Shown here: positions 18,467 to 27,331 of the stretch, one piece after another | How positions within the stretch are numbered: position 1 is the first letter of the stretch | How the letters are laid out: each line of letters opens with the position of its first letter | NCBI GenBank assembly: GCA_027488375.1 | Contig: JAIYBW010000005.1 | Location: forward strand, 248,001-312,000 | Length of the DNA stretch: 64,000 nt | Source of the DNA: Pseudomonadota bacterium | GTDB lineage: Bacteria; Bdellovibrionota; Bacteriovoracia; Bacteriovoracales; Bacteriovoracaceae | Direction of reading: 5' to 3' | Translations under genes and position numbers: made by a program | The notes under the pieces: model-generated | What the model was told of the DNA's origin: nothing | Database searches by the model: none | The model's input: only the letters and a program-made list of their open reading frames with translations

Positions 18467-20089
18467 ATGAAAAAGATCTCTCTTTCGCTAATGCTTGTTA
18501 TAACCAGTTTGAATTTATTCGCCAATTCTGGAGATCTTCAAAAAAGAATGGATGATATTCAACGCAAAAAAGATGCCCTTGAACTCAAGGAAAAAGAACT
18601 CAATCAATTCAGGAATGAAATTCAAAATTACAAAAGTCCCAATCTGATAGAAGAAGAGAATTTAGTTCTTAAGAAATCACAAGATAAGATAGAGGCTTTA
18701 ATAACCGAAAATTCTTCTGTTAAAGATATTCTTAAAACTGATTATCTTTCAAAAAAAATGAATGAGTTGAAAGAAAATGAAAATCTCTTAAAAGAATTTT
18801 TGGACAAAAAAGATAAATTAAAAAATCTTGAGCAAAGTGCTGAATCGAAGTTATTAAAAAACTACATTAAGCTCACCAATGAAAGAAAATCTAATTTAGC
18901 GAAGGGTGTTTTTTTTACTTTGAAAGAGCAAGATAAAAAAGATGCAGAAGAATATGAAAAGATTCATGACTTCCTTGATTATAATTCGAATATGCCTCCT
19001 AGTTGGGAAAAAGAGATAAAAATCTTAGAAAAAAATATATCCGATGATCTCCTCACACTCGAAAATGCTGAAAAAGAACTTCAAGAAAAATTAAAAGGAC
19101 TCAAAACTGAAAAAGAAGCTTTTGCAAATATTCAAAAAGAACATGAGAAAGAACAATTTAAATTAGATTTCACATCATCTCCACAGTTAAATATTTTCGA
19201 ATGTAAGAATAATGCTCAATATATAATGCCAAAGCATGTGCCTGGAGTGATGTTCCTTAAAAGCGCAGGCAATCTTAAAGCCGCGATTAAAGTTAATGCC
19301 AATCATCCTGGTGGGTTTGAGGTTCTTGATGTGAAGATGAATTTCAACGAAGAAAGACTCTTATGTAAGGTCGATCCGATTTGTGAAGCGAATCTCAAAA
19401 AATCGGAGGAGGCCTATAAGAGAGATGAGTTTTTTTCTGCTGTTAAATCTCAACTCATTTCACAAGAGCTTCTGAACATAAAAGAGGGTTTTTTAGGAAC
19501 TGATAAAAATGAGCTTCTTATTTTTGAAGAAATGAAGATGCTTGGGCATTACACTAAAGAAGAATACATTCAAATGCTTAATCCCTTAATCGATTACACG
19601 AAAGATTTAAGCGGTTGCTCAGTTCCAGCAGATTGCCAGACAAAAGTTTTAGCGAAAATCGCTGACGTAAAAAAACAATGGATCGCGAAGGCGACTGAAA
19701 AAAATAATAAATATCCAGACCCTGAAAAAAAACGCAAAACTGAAAATGTTATAGCTTATATTTTTAATTCAAAGGCCGAGTCCGAGATCAATACACTTTT
19801 TAAGAGTAAAAATTCTGATTACCCCATTCAGGACAGGGCCTATGAACAATGTCCTCAAAAAGGACTTGAGTGGAAGGATTTCTGTGAGGCTTCAAGGGCC
19901 TGGAGAGATCGCTTAAAGCTTTTTAAAGATGCTGATGAAGTGAGCAATTTAAATTCCAAAAATTGTAATCAGGGAATTTTTAGAATTCAGCCCAAAGATC
20001 AAAGTGATCAAAAAGTCTGTGCGCCAGATGGGGTCATTGAGAATTTGCAACAAGATATGGATAAGATAGAAAAGAAAATCAAACCGTAA
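18467..20089 (+). CDS. Secreted coiled-coil protein of unknown function
   Basis: A 540-residue exported protein with the signal peptide ISLSLMLVITSLNLFA. Residues 20-230 are almost entirely charged heptad-like sequence (LQKRMDDIQRKKDALELKEKELNQ), predicted to be a long coiled coil. The C-terminal half has scattered cysteines (ECKNN, CKVDPICEAN, GCSVPADCQ, EQCPQK) that could form disulfides. It follows the Q/N-rich protein gene by 43 bases across a terminator, so it may rely on read-through or its own promoter. It lacks the Q-rich tail. No family recognised. Confidence 0.7.
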   Translation: MKKISLSLMLVITSLNLFANSGDLQKRMDDIQRKKDALELKEKELNQFRNEIQNYKSPNLIEEENLVLKKSQDKIEALITENSSVKDILKTDYLSKKMNELKENENLLKEFLDKKDKLKNLEQSAESKLLKNYIKLTNERKSNLAKGVFFTLKEQDKKDAEEYEKIHDFLDYNSNMPPSWEKEIKILEKNISDDLLTLENAEKELQEKLKGLKTEKEAFANIQKEHEKEQFKLDFTSSPQLNIFECKNNAQYIMPKHVPGVMFLKSAGNLKAAIKVNANHPGGFEVLDVKMNFNEERLLCKVDPICEANLKKSEEAYKRDEFFSAVKSQLISQELLNIKEGFLGTDKNELLIFEEMKMLGHYTKEEYIQMLNPLIDYTKDLSGCSVPADCQTKVLAKIADVKKQWIAKATEKNNKYPDPEKKRKTENVIAYIFNSKAESEINTLFKSKNSDYPIQDRAYEQCPQKGLEWKDFCEASRAWRDRLKLFKDADEVSNLNSKNCNQGIFRIQPKDQSDQKVCAPDGVIENLQQDMDKIEKKIKP

Positions 20090-20115
20090 AAAAAAAAGGC
20101 CCTCTTGCGAGGGCC
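20088..20115 (-). terminator. Terminator mainly for the minus-strand porin-like gene
   Basis: On the minus strand a 7-bp stem with a GCAA loop is followed by ten T residues, which overlap the stop codon of the plus-strand coiled-coil gene. On the plus strand the hairpin has a weak T tract, so its main direction is minus. It sits between two convergent genes. Confidence 0.8.
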
Positions 20116-20121
20116 CTTAGA

Positions 20122-21600
20122 TTAGAATTCTAAAGTTGCCTTGACTCCGCCCCCGTGCATGTTGCTGAGAGAAAGAGTGTCCGTGTCATTGGTGTAAGAG
20201 TAGTAGTCTCCAACTTTCCAGTAACCATAGTAACCAGAGATCGTGACATTTGGATTCCAACGGTAATCAAATCCAAAATCTAATTCCCAGCCAAGATTGT
20301 CTGATTGAGATTGATTTGAGGTAAATTTATAACCCTCTTCGTGATGGTAAGCACCTTTGCCACCACCTTGAGCTGTTTCCATGGCCTTGGCGATAATAAG
20401 CGCTGATTTCCATGTCCATTTATCAGCTTTATAATTGGCGTGAAATTTATAAAAACGTGTGTTCATAATCGAAGCATCAAAGATGCTTTTTCCACCTTCA
20501 GAGAAGGCCGCATAATTATAACGGAACATGAAGTCAGCTACATGAAAATTCGGGTGAAGGTATGAAGCTTCAAATTCGTCACTTGAGCCATCATCCCCAC
20601 TCACTTGACCAGCGACAAATCCCACTTCCCATTTTGGATTGAGTTCATATTTCGCATCTAAGATAAAAGCTTGAGAGGAGAGAGTTGATGTCGTGGCATT
20701 ATCATAAACTTTTCCATAATCACCAGACTGAAGAGAGGCTTCTGCTGCCACTTTGAGTTTATTCCATTTCTTAGAAATAAAAGGCTCAATCACTGTGATT
20801 TCAGTTTTGCCGCGATTTAAAGTAGATGCTGGTACGTTGTCTGGTTCTTCAGAATTATAAAGCGCATTCTTCGTTTCCGACGAGCGCTTGGCATAAAGCA
20901 CACTGACCACGAGGTCTTGATTCTTATTATCATACTTCGCCGTCACACCAGCTTCACGGACATCAAAGCTTCCATTTGGTTCAGCTTTAGTAGATGTTTC
21001 ACTGTAACTTGAAATTTTTGCCCAATAAGGAATAAGGCTAAAATTCCCCACTTTCATTTCAGCATCAATCCCGTCATACATAGTGAGGAAACGGTCCCAA
21101 GGATCATTGCCATCATCAAAAACAATTCCGAGTCCATAGTGCTTACTCATACGCCCAATTTTAACCAAGGCCGTATCAGCATAAAGTTCCATGTACATTT
21201 GATTTACATTCAAAGAACTGCGTTGAGCTGGTGTGGTGAAAAAATATGAATTATTCCCTGAGCCATCTTGGTTATTGGCCGAGTTATCACCAGAGAATCC
21301 ACCGCGGATATGACCTGTAGAGAATTCACCTTTAAGTGTCACTCCATCATTGACGATCATTTGAGGATTAAGTTTGAAGACATAAGTTTGAAAGCTAGCG
21401 TTACAATCCCCAGTAATGCCTTGTGTTCCATCTCTTGGATCTGGTTTAGTATCAATCCCTTCACTCTTACAGGTGTTATTAATGAGATGGGTATCTGCAC
21501 CAAAAACGCCGGACCAGTCGATAGGCAGGGCCTGGGCCGAATTGATGCTTAGAGTAGAAAAAATAAACAATAAAAATAAAGCAAACCTAGTCACGGTCAC
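20122..21600 (-). CDS. Predicted outer-membrane porin-like protein
   Basis: A 492-residue exported barrel candidate. The signal peptide ends near AQAL at residue 25. The mature chain shows alternating beta-strand patterns, many Tyr/Trp/Phe residues, repeated Y-W-x-K/Y-Y-G-Y strands and a C-terminal ATLEF ending in phenylalanine, as in barrels inserted by BamA. Two cysteines near the N-terminus (CKSEG, GDCNASF) could form a disulfide. The start is GTG with a good Shine-Dalgarno (AGGGAG, about five bases upstream). A dedicated terminator follows. The substrate is unknown. Confidence 0.75.
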   Translation of the reverse strand: MTVTRFALFLLFIFSTLSINSAQALPIDWSGVFGADTHLINNTCKSEGIDTKPDPRDGTQGITGDCNASFQTYVFKLNPQMIVNDGVTLKGEFSTGHIRGGFSGDNSANNQDGSGNNSYFFTTPAQRSSLNVNQMYMELYADTALVKIGRMSKHYGLGIVFDDGNDPWDRFLTMYDGIDAEMKVGNFSLIPYWAKISSYSETSTKAEPNGSFDVREAGVTAKYDNKNQDLVVSVLYAKRSSETKNALYNSEEPDNVPASTLNRGKTEITVIEPFISKKWNKLKVAAEASLQSGDYGKVYDNATTSTLSSQAFILDAKYELNPKWEVGFVAGQVSGDDGSSDEFEASYLHPNFHVADFMFRYNYAAFSEGGKSIFDASIMNTRFYKFHANYKADKWTWKSALIIAKAMETAQGGGKGAYHHEEGYKFTSNQSQSDNLGWELDFGFDYRWNPNVTISGYYGYWKVGDYYSYTNDTDTLSLSNMHGGGVKATLEF

Positions 21601-21706
21601 GGAAGCTCCCTGTTAGAACAAAATATCTTCACAAAACTCTATAAAATCCCTCGGGATGTGGAAAGACCTGATCCATAAAAAAGCTTGAAATGATCAACGG
21701 GATGAC

Positions 21707-21735
21707 TTGCAAAAAAGTTTTGGGTAATCTATATT
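21707..21735 (+). promoter_or_regulatory. Sigma-70-type promoter for tRNA-Gln and prs
   Basis: A -35 TTGCAA, a 17-base spacer and a -10 TATATT lie 26 bases upstream of the mature tRNA 5' end. Spacing is ideal and the -10 matches five of six consensus positions. The same transcript probably continues into prs. Confidence 0.6.
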
Positions 21736-21761
21736 TGTTGGACGTTTAAAAGTTCCTTTGT

Positions 21762-21836
21762 AGGGGTGTCGACAAGTGGTAAGTCAGCAGATTTTGATTC
21801 TGCCATACGCAGGTTCGAACCCTGCCACCCCTACCA
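21762..21836 (+). tRNA. tRNA-Gln (anticodon UUG)
   Basis: A complete cloverleaf. The acceptor AGGGGTG pairs with CACCCCT; the D arm contains GTGGTAAG; the anticodon stem GCAGA/TCTGC frames the loop TTTTGAT (anticodon TTG); the T arm is GCAGG-TTCGAAC-CCTGC; and CCA is encoded. The UUG anticodon reads CAA and CAG. prs begins 24 bases downstream with no terminator between. Confidence 0.96.
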
Positions 21837-21860
21837 CCTTTTATCTCTAAGGAGTTCTGA

Positions 21861-22805
21861 GTGAGACGAATCGTTCTAGTCTCTGGTACCTCAAATCCAA
21901 CTCTTTCCAAGAAAATCTCTGAATTTTTAGATGTTCCTCTCGTAAATCCTCAACTTAGACGCTTTGCTAATGGCGAAGTCTACTGTGAAATTGAAAAAAA
22001 TGTTCGCGGTGCGGATGTTTTTGTTCTTCAGTCTACTTGTGCTCCTGTGAATGAAAATCTCATGGAGCTTTTGATTATTATCGATGCTCTCAAACGTGCC
22101 TCCGCCAATTCAATTACTGCTGTCATGCCTCATTATGGATATTCTCGTCAGGATAGAAAATCAGCTCCGCGAACTCCTATTACGGCCAAACTTGTGGCGG
22201 ATATGTTGACAGTGGCCGGGGCTTCTCGAGTTGTGACGATGGATCTTCATGCAGGGCAGATTCAGGGATTTTTTAATATTCCCTTTGATAATATTTTCGC
22301 TTCTCCAGTTTTATTGGACTACATCCAAAAGAACCTTAATCGCGAGAATCTCATTTGTATTTCACCAGATGCTGGTGGGGTTGAGAGAGTTCGTCATTTT
22401 GCGAAAAAACTTTCCACTGAACTTGCCCTTATTGATAAACGCAGAATTGGTCCTAATGTAGCTGAAGCGATGAATGTTATTGGTGATGTTAAAGGTAAAG
22501 ACTGTATTATCATTGATGATATGATCGACACCGCAGGAACTCTTGTTCAAGCGGCGATTGCTCTTAAGAAAAATGGCGCTAATCGTATCTATGCAGCGGC
22601 CACTCACCCTGTTTTCTCAGATCCTGCAGTCACTCGCATTGCTGAATGCTCAGAGCTTGAGCAGGTGATTGTGACAGATACAATTCCCTTAAGTGCAGAA
22701 GCAAAGAAAATCGAAAAAATTAAAGTGATTTCAACCGCCGATATTTTGGCCAAAGCGATTCATCGGACTTTTAATCACGATTCAGTCAGTTCACTCTTCA
22801 TTTAG
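21861..22805 (+). CDS. prs: Ribose-phosphate pyrophosphokinase (PRPP synthetase)
   Basis: Makes PRPP from ribose 5-phosphate and ATP for nucleotide, histidine and tryptophan synthesis. The 314-residue protein starts with GTG after a strong AAGGAG. Family signatures are clear: RRFANGEVYCEIEKNVRG, the ATP-binding YGYSRQDRK, MDLHAGQIQGFF, and the PRPP-binding loop CIIIDDMIDTAGTL. It is co-transcribed with the upstream tRNA-Gln and the downstream pth and ychF; pth starts two bases after its stop. Confidence 0.97.
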   Translation: MRRIVLVSGTSNPTLSKKISEFLDVPLVNPQLRRFANGEVYCEIEKNVRGADVFVLQSTCAPVNENLMELLIIIDALKRASANSITAVMPHYGYSRQDRKSAPRTPITAKLVADMLTVAGASRVVTMDLHAGQIQGFFNIPFDNIFASPVLLDYIQKNLNRENLICISPDAGGVERVRHFAKKLSTELALIDKRRIGPNVAEAMNVIGDVKGKDCIIIDDMIDTAGTLVQAAIALKKNGANRIYAAATHPVFSDPAVTRIAECSELEQVIVTDTIPLSAEAKKIEKIKVISTADILAKAIHRTFNHDSVSSLFI

Positions 22806-22806
22806 T

Positions 22807-23376
22807 ATGTTTGATCTTGTCGTTGGCGTCGGAAATCCTGGTTCAGACTATGCAACAACAAGGCATAATATTGCGTGGCTTTTTCTCGATCATACCCCGA
22901 GTTTTCAAGGGGCCAATTGGAAATCAAAATTTAAAGGACTCTACGCTGAGTCTTCTCATAAGGGCCATAAATTCTATGCCGTAAAACCTCAGACTTTTAT
23001 GAATCTTTCAGGAGAGTCGGTTCAACCCTTGGCTGCCTTTTTTAAAATTTCTCCAGAAAAAATTTTAGTCATTCATGATGAGCTCGATATTCCCTTTGGA
23101 CAGGTCCATTTTAAAATGGGCGGAGGCCTGGCGGGCCATAATGGCTTAAAATCTATAGCTCAATGTTTAGGGACTGATCAGTTTGGGCGCATGCGGGTAG
23201 GAATTGGCCGTCCTGTCCATGGATCTGTTGCAAATTACGTACTTAGCCCGTTTAGTAAGGAGGAGCAGGTGCAACTTCCTCTTCTTCTTGAGAAATTACA
23301 TGACCCGATGCTTTCCTGTGTGGTAGAGGGAATAAATAAAGTTGGAATTTATAATAAAAAGAATCTTTTAGCCTAG
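22807..23376 (+). CDS. pth: Peptidyl-tRNA hydrolase
   Basis: Frees tRNA from peptidyl-tRNAs that drop off the ribosome. The 189 residues are normal length. Motifs visible are VGVGNPGSDYATTRHNIAW with the catalytic histidine, KPQTFMNLSGESV, HDELDIPFG with the catalytic aspartate, and GGGLAGHNGLKSI. It sits between prs and ychF with gaps of one and four bases, a gene order frequent in bacteria. Confidence 0.97.
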   Translation: MFDLVVGVGNPGSDYATTRHNIAWLFLDHTPSFQGANWKSKFKGLYAESSHKGHKFYAVKPQTFMNLSGESVQPLAAFFKISPEKILVIHDELDIPFGQVHFKMGGGLAGHNGLKSIAQCLGTDQFGRMRVGIGRPVHGSVANYVLSPFSKEEQVQLPLLLEKLHDPMLSCVVEGINKVGIYNKKNLLA

Positions 23377-23380
23377 GAGA

Positions 23381-24496
23381 ATGGATATGGGTATGAACTG
23401 TGGAATTGTAGGATTACCAAATGTGGGTAAATCAACTATTTTTTCGGCCCTTACTTCCGCTCCAGCTGAAGCTGCTAACTATCCCTTCTGTACGATTGAA
23501 CCCAATGTTGGTGTGGTTCATGTTCCCGATGACCGCTTAGAAAAAATTGCTAAAATTGTGGGCCCAGAAAAAGTGATTCCTGCGATTACTGAATTCGTCG
23601 ATATTGCAGGTCTCGTAAAGGGCGCTTCAAAAGGTGAAGGATTAGGTAACCAATTTTTGGGACATATCCGCCAGGTGGGAGCTATCTGTCACGTGGTTCG
23701 TTGTTTTGAGGATAATGATATTATCCACGTTGCTGGTAAAGTGGATCCCGTTTCAGATATTGAAGTGATCAATATTGAGCTCGCTCTTGCCGATCTTGAA
23801 TCTGTGACAAAAAGAATTCAAACACTCGATAAATATCTTAAGTCTCAAGATAAAAAAGTTCAGGAAAAAGCAAAAATTTCAAAACCGATTCTTGAACGTT
23901 TGGTAAAAACTCTTGAGGAAGGCTTGCCTGCACGCTCACTTGCTCTTGATGCAGACGAAATTGATGCAATTTCTGATATCCATCTCATTACGATGAAAAA
24001 AATGCTTTATGTTTGTAATGTGGATGAGGGAAATCTTTTAGAAGAAAATGAGCACGTTAAAAAAGTTCGTGAAATTGCTGCGAAAGAAGGCTCAAAAGTT
24101 ATTACCATCTGTGGAAAAATTGAATCTGAAATTGCTGCCCTTGAATCAAAAGAAGAAAAAGATGCTTTCCTGAAAGATATTGGGATTGAAGAATCTGGTC
24201 TTTCTAAAATGATCAGAGCTGGTTATGAAATGCTCGACATGTACACTTACTTCACTGCTGGTGTAAAAGAAGTTCGTGCTTGGACGTTTCCAAAAGGTGC
24301 TAAGGCCCCACAAGCTGCTGGTGTCATTCACTCTGATTTTGAGCGTGGATTTATCAAAGCAGAAATTTATCACTGCAATGATCTCTTCAACCTTGGTTCA
24401 GAATCAAAAGTTAAAGAAGCCGGAAAATTCCGGATGGAAGGTAAAGAATACGAAGTGAAAGATGGCGATGTCATTCACTTTAAATTCAACGTTTAG
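23381..24496 (+). CDS. ychF: Ribosome-associated ATPase YchF (Obg family)
   Basis: Universally conserved P-loop NTPase that binds ATP rather than GTP and associates with ribosomes and the proteasome or redox regulators. The Walker A segment GLPNVGKSTIFSAL, the switch region and DIAGLVKGASKGEGLGNQFL are intact, and the C-terminal TGS-like domain (TYFTAGVKEVRAWTFPKGAKAPQAAGVIHSDF, given in part) is diagnostic. An internal ATG two codons in (MGMNCG) could be the true start. It ends two bases before the convergent transglycosylase gene with no terminator visible. Confidence 0.96.
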   Translation: MDMGMNCGIVGLPNVGKSTIFSALTSAPAEAANYPFCTIEPNVGVVHVPDDRLEKIAKIVGPEKVIPAITEFVDIAGLVKGASKGEGLGNQFLGHIRQVGAICHVVRCFEDNDIIHVAGKVDPVSDIEVINIELALADLESVTKRIQTLDKYLKSQDKKVQEKAKISKPILERLVKTLEEGLPARSLALDADEIDAISDIHLITMKKMLYVCNVDEGNLLEENEHVKKVREIAAKEGSKVITICGKIESEIAALESKEEKDAFLKDIGIEESGLSKMIRAGYEMLDMYTYFTAGVKEVRAWTFPKGAKAPQAAGVIHSDFERGFIKAEIYHCNDLFNLGSESKVKEAGKFRMEGKEYEVKDGDVIHFKFNV

Positions 24497-24498
24497 GC

Positions 24499-26586
24499 CT
24501 ACTGCTTAAAACCTAATTTTACATTGTAGATAACATTGTGATCTGAGGGATCAGAGAGGTCTCTGTTTCCCTCAAGTAACTTGTAGAAAAAGATATTTCT
24601 GAAAATGAGTTTCACATAATTTCGAGTTTCTAAAAATGGAATAGATTCTATATTCCTTAAGATGCTTTCATCTGAATCAAAGAGTGTCCCTTTCCATCGA
24701 TCAACTCGGCCCTCTCCCGCATTATAAGCCGCTAAAACATAGACTAAGTTTTCATCATAGCGCTTCATGAGGCCTTTAAAATAACTCGTTCCAATTTCCA
24801 TGTTAGTCTGAGGAGTGACAAGATGTTTATCTTTGGCCCCGCGACGAATTCTTTTAGCTGTCATGGGCATAATTTGCATCAGGCCACGGGCACCAACAGG
24901 TGATTTTGCAAGTGGATTAAAGACTGATTCTTGTCTAATTAGAGAAAGGACGACAAGAGGGTCTAAATTATGGCGCTTAACGATGGGCTTAAGCTCTTTT
25001 AAGTAAGGATCTGGGTAGAGGACTTCAAGTAAAGATCTATTGAAGCGGATTTCTTTTTTATCCAAAGCTTCATAAAGATATTTAAAGGTAGGTAAAAAGT
25101 TTTTCGAATCAATCATTATTTTCGCATTAAGCAGATGAAGCTCAGACTTGACCGATGCTTGCTTCTCCGTTGGTTGATTCACAACAAAATGAGGAATGCT
25201 ATGAAGTCGTAATCTCTTAATTTCAAGTCGCATAATCCGCTGAGAATCGATGGAAGCCCACGCTTTGAGGCGAATTAGTGATGAGGTAAAATCGGCATCT
25301 AATATTTGAGGATCTAAATGATAGGTTTCTTGATCTAAACTGATGCTTTGTTGGTAAAAATTCACAAGAGGTGATTGCGGTTTTAAAACCTGTATTTTTT
25401 TGACGGACATAATAGCATAAAAACTTAATGGATTATGAGTCACAATATCTTCATAGAAACGAAGAGCTTCTTTTTGATCACCTAATTGCTCAAAAGTATA
25501 GCCTAGCCAGTACTTTAGTCTTGGGTCAATAATTTTGGTCCTGGATGATGTGAGGTCAAATCTTTTTGCTTCTTTGAGAGCCTCTTTGTAGTTATTCTGA
25601 CTTATATAAGTCCATAAATAGAAATAGAGAGCATCCTCATGGATCTCTTTATTATTTTTTTTGATGATATATTTAAGAACATCTCTTGAAAGCTCATCAA
25701 ATTTTGCTCGAAAAACCGCCTTAGAAAAATCATTCAATCTTGTAAGGCAAAGACCGATTGGAAGATGATCTTGATTGAGTTCGAGATAGTTTTTTAAATA
25801 ACTTAGTTGTTCTTTGACTTTTTCTGGATCTGAATTTAAATCTAATGACTTATAACTTTGCTCAATTAGTTTTCCAAACTCACCATAAAAAACGTTTTTA
25901 TTCTGGACGAGGTTATAACCTTTTTCCTGGATAAGTTTCGTAATCTCTTCGTTGATAACTAAATCTTTAAGAACTTCTTGATGAGGAACGATTTCATGTT
26001 GAACACTGTAAGTTGTTATATCTTGAGATAGTTTTTTTAGAACATCAGGGTTGTCTGTTTGTGCCTGGATAAACTTCGCGAAATGTTTCTTATTTTTTTT
26101 AGTTAAGAAGTATTTCAAATTTTCTTCTATAAAAAGAGTGGCATCGTCTGAGATTTTTTTATTTGTCTCAATATCTTTTGTGATGAACTCTAATGATTTT
26201 TCTCGACAATAGTTTCCTGCAATTCGGTCTAGAATTTTTTCTAGTGGGTAGAGTTGGTTCTGATGAGTAAATTGTTTGCAGTATGGGATGAGATCTTGGG
26301 ATCTCTTAATTCTTGAAATTTGGAAAATTGATTTTATCCAAGGATGAAATGGTTGAAAATTTTTCGAGACTTCAATTTCTTTTTTGAGCTTTTCAACAAA
26401 GTCAGTTTTTATTTCATTACGTCCAATCATTCCAAGGAGCTTGGCAATTTTTTCAGCAATGATAATATCAATTTTTTGAGGCTTGAGGGCATCGATAGGC
26501 GTTACTCCTGGCTTGGCTTTTTGTGGGGAGTTTGGCCAGGCAACAGTTGTAATCAAAAGGGAAATTAATATGAAATATTTTTTCAT
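24499..26586 (-). CDS. slt: Soluble lytic murein transglycosylase (Slt family)
   Basis: Periplasmic enzyme that cleaves peptidoglycan glycan strands with formation of 1,6-anhydro-muramic acid. A signal peptide (ILISLLITTVAWP) precedes a long alpha-superhelical region with TPR-like pieces (AKAYYW-type LGYTFEQLGDQKEALRFYEDI). The C-terminal SLT domain starts near residue 540, with the catalytic Glu553 in RQESVFNP, then GARGLMQIMP and VLAAYNAGEGRVDRW. Its 695 residues are slightly longer than E. coli Slt70. Its products would feed the AmgK-MurU recycling enzymes encoded further along, if those act on muropeptide sugars here. Confidence 0.92.
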   Translation of the reverse strand: MKKYFILISLLITTVAWPNSPQKAKPGVTPIDALKPQKIDIIIAEKIAKLLGMIGRNEIKTDFVEKLKKEIEVSKNFQPFHPWIKSIFQISRIKRSQDLIPYCKQFTHQNQLYPLEKILDRIAGNYCREKSLEFITKDIETNKKISDDATLFIEENLKYFLTKKNKKHFAKFIQAQTDNPDVLKKLSQDITTYSVQHEIVPHQEVLKDLVINEEITKLIQEKGYNLVQNKNVFYGEFGKLIEQSYKSLDLNSDPEKVKEQLSYLKNYLELNQDHLPIGLCLTRLNDFSKAVFRAKFDELSRDVLKYIIKKNNKEIHEDALYFYLWTYISQNNYKEALKEAKRFDLTSSRTKIIDPRLKYWLGYTFEQLGDQKEALRFYEDIVTHNPLSFYAIMSVKKIQVLKPQSPLVNFYQQSISLDQETYHLDPQILDADFTSSLIRLKAWASIDSQRIMRLEIKRLRLHSIPHFVVNQPTEKQASVKSELHLLNAKIMIDSKNFLPTFKYLYEALDKKEIRFNRSLLEVLYPDPYLKELKPIVKRHNLDPLVVLSLIRQESVFNPLAKSPVGARGLMQIMPMTAKRIRRGAKDKHLVTPQTNMEIGTSYFKGLMKRYDENLVYVLAAYNAGEGRVDRWKGTLFDSDESILRNIESIPFLETRNYVKLIFRNIFFYKLLEGNRDLSDPSDHNVIYNVKLGFKQ

Positions 26587-26658
26587 GATCTCAATTTTTA
26601 GTTTCCTTCATGGAAACTAAAGAAGATTATACCAAATTTTTAAGATCATTTCGAAAAA

Positions 26659-27234
26659 TTAGGGACTATTTTTATAACGCGATTTAATTTCAATTAGCCG
26701 ACGGGATATCTCGCTCAATACTGGCTTTTTATCGTCTGGGACTACGGGAGTCAGATTTTCGATGTAGGTGGAAATTTCATCTAAGTACATAAAGTCATTT
26801 TCTTGATTATAAGTCAGTGTCTCAAGGAAAAGAGTAACTTCCTCTGCAACGTCATGGAAATGATCTCCACTTCTAAAAGTGAGTGGGGTTATGGGTTCAC
26901 CCTGACGAATTTTTGAGAGATGCATCTTAAGTTTATGCATGGGCCCTGCAATGCGGTGAGTGAAAAAGATAAAGATGATAAACACTAAGATAATAACAAA
27001 AATCTGGATCATCCCCATGTAAAGAATCAGGTCAGACTGGGCTAATTTCATGTTGGCAGCAATTTCTGGATAACGGGAGCCAATTTCATTCAAAAAATCA
27101 ATCAAGATGATGGGATAGATCACTGATGAAATGATAATAAATGAGCAAACAATCAAACTAAAAGTGATCTGAAAAGAAGGGTTAATGATGTAAACAGCAC
27201 GTTTATAAAAAGCCAAAGCTTTATTCCTATTCAA
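26659..27234 (-). CDS. Two-helix membrane protein with HAMP-like domain
   Basis: A 191-residue inner-membrane protein. Helices span about residues 20-45 and 70-92, separated by a short outside loop of about 25 residues that could sense something. A HAMP-like linker follows (HRIAGPMHKLKMHLSKIRQGE, then SGDHFHDVAEEV). After a further helix the chain ends with no kinase, cyclase or methyl-accepting domain. Truncated HAMP proteins of this type are common in delta-like lineages but their role is not established. It is divergent from mrp. Confidence 0.65.
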   Translation of the reverse strand: MNRNKALAFYKRAVYIINPSFQITFSLIVCSFIIISSVIYPIILIDFLNEIGSRYPEIAANMKLAQSDLILYMGMIQIFVIILVFIIFIFFTHRIAGPMHKLKMHLSKIRQGEPITPLTFRSGDHFHDVAEEVTLFLETLTYNQENDFMYLDEISTYIENLTPVVPDDKKPVLSEISRRLIEIKSRYKNSP

Positions 27235-27331
27235 GTTTATTCAACAATCATAAAATGAACTTGAGATTTCAGCTAGTCAGAAATGATAAATGAAATGGCT
27301 TACCAACATAATCAGGTTTATGGAGATGAAG

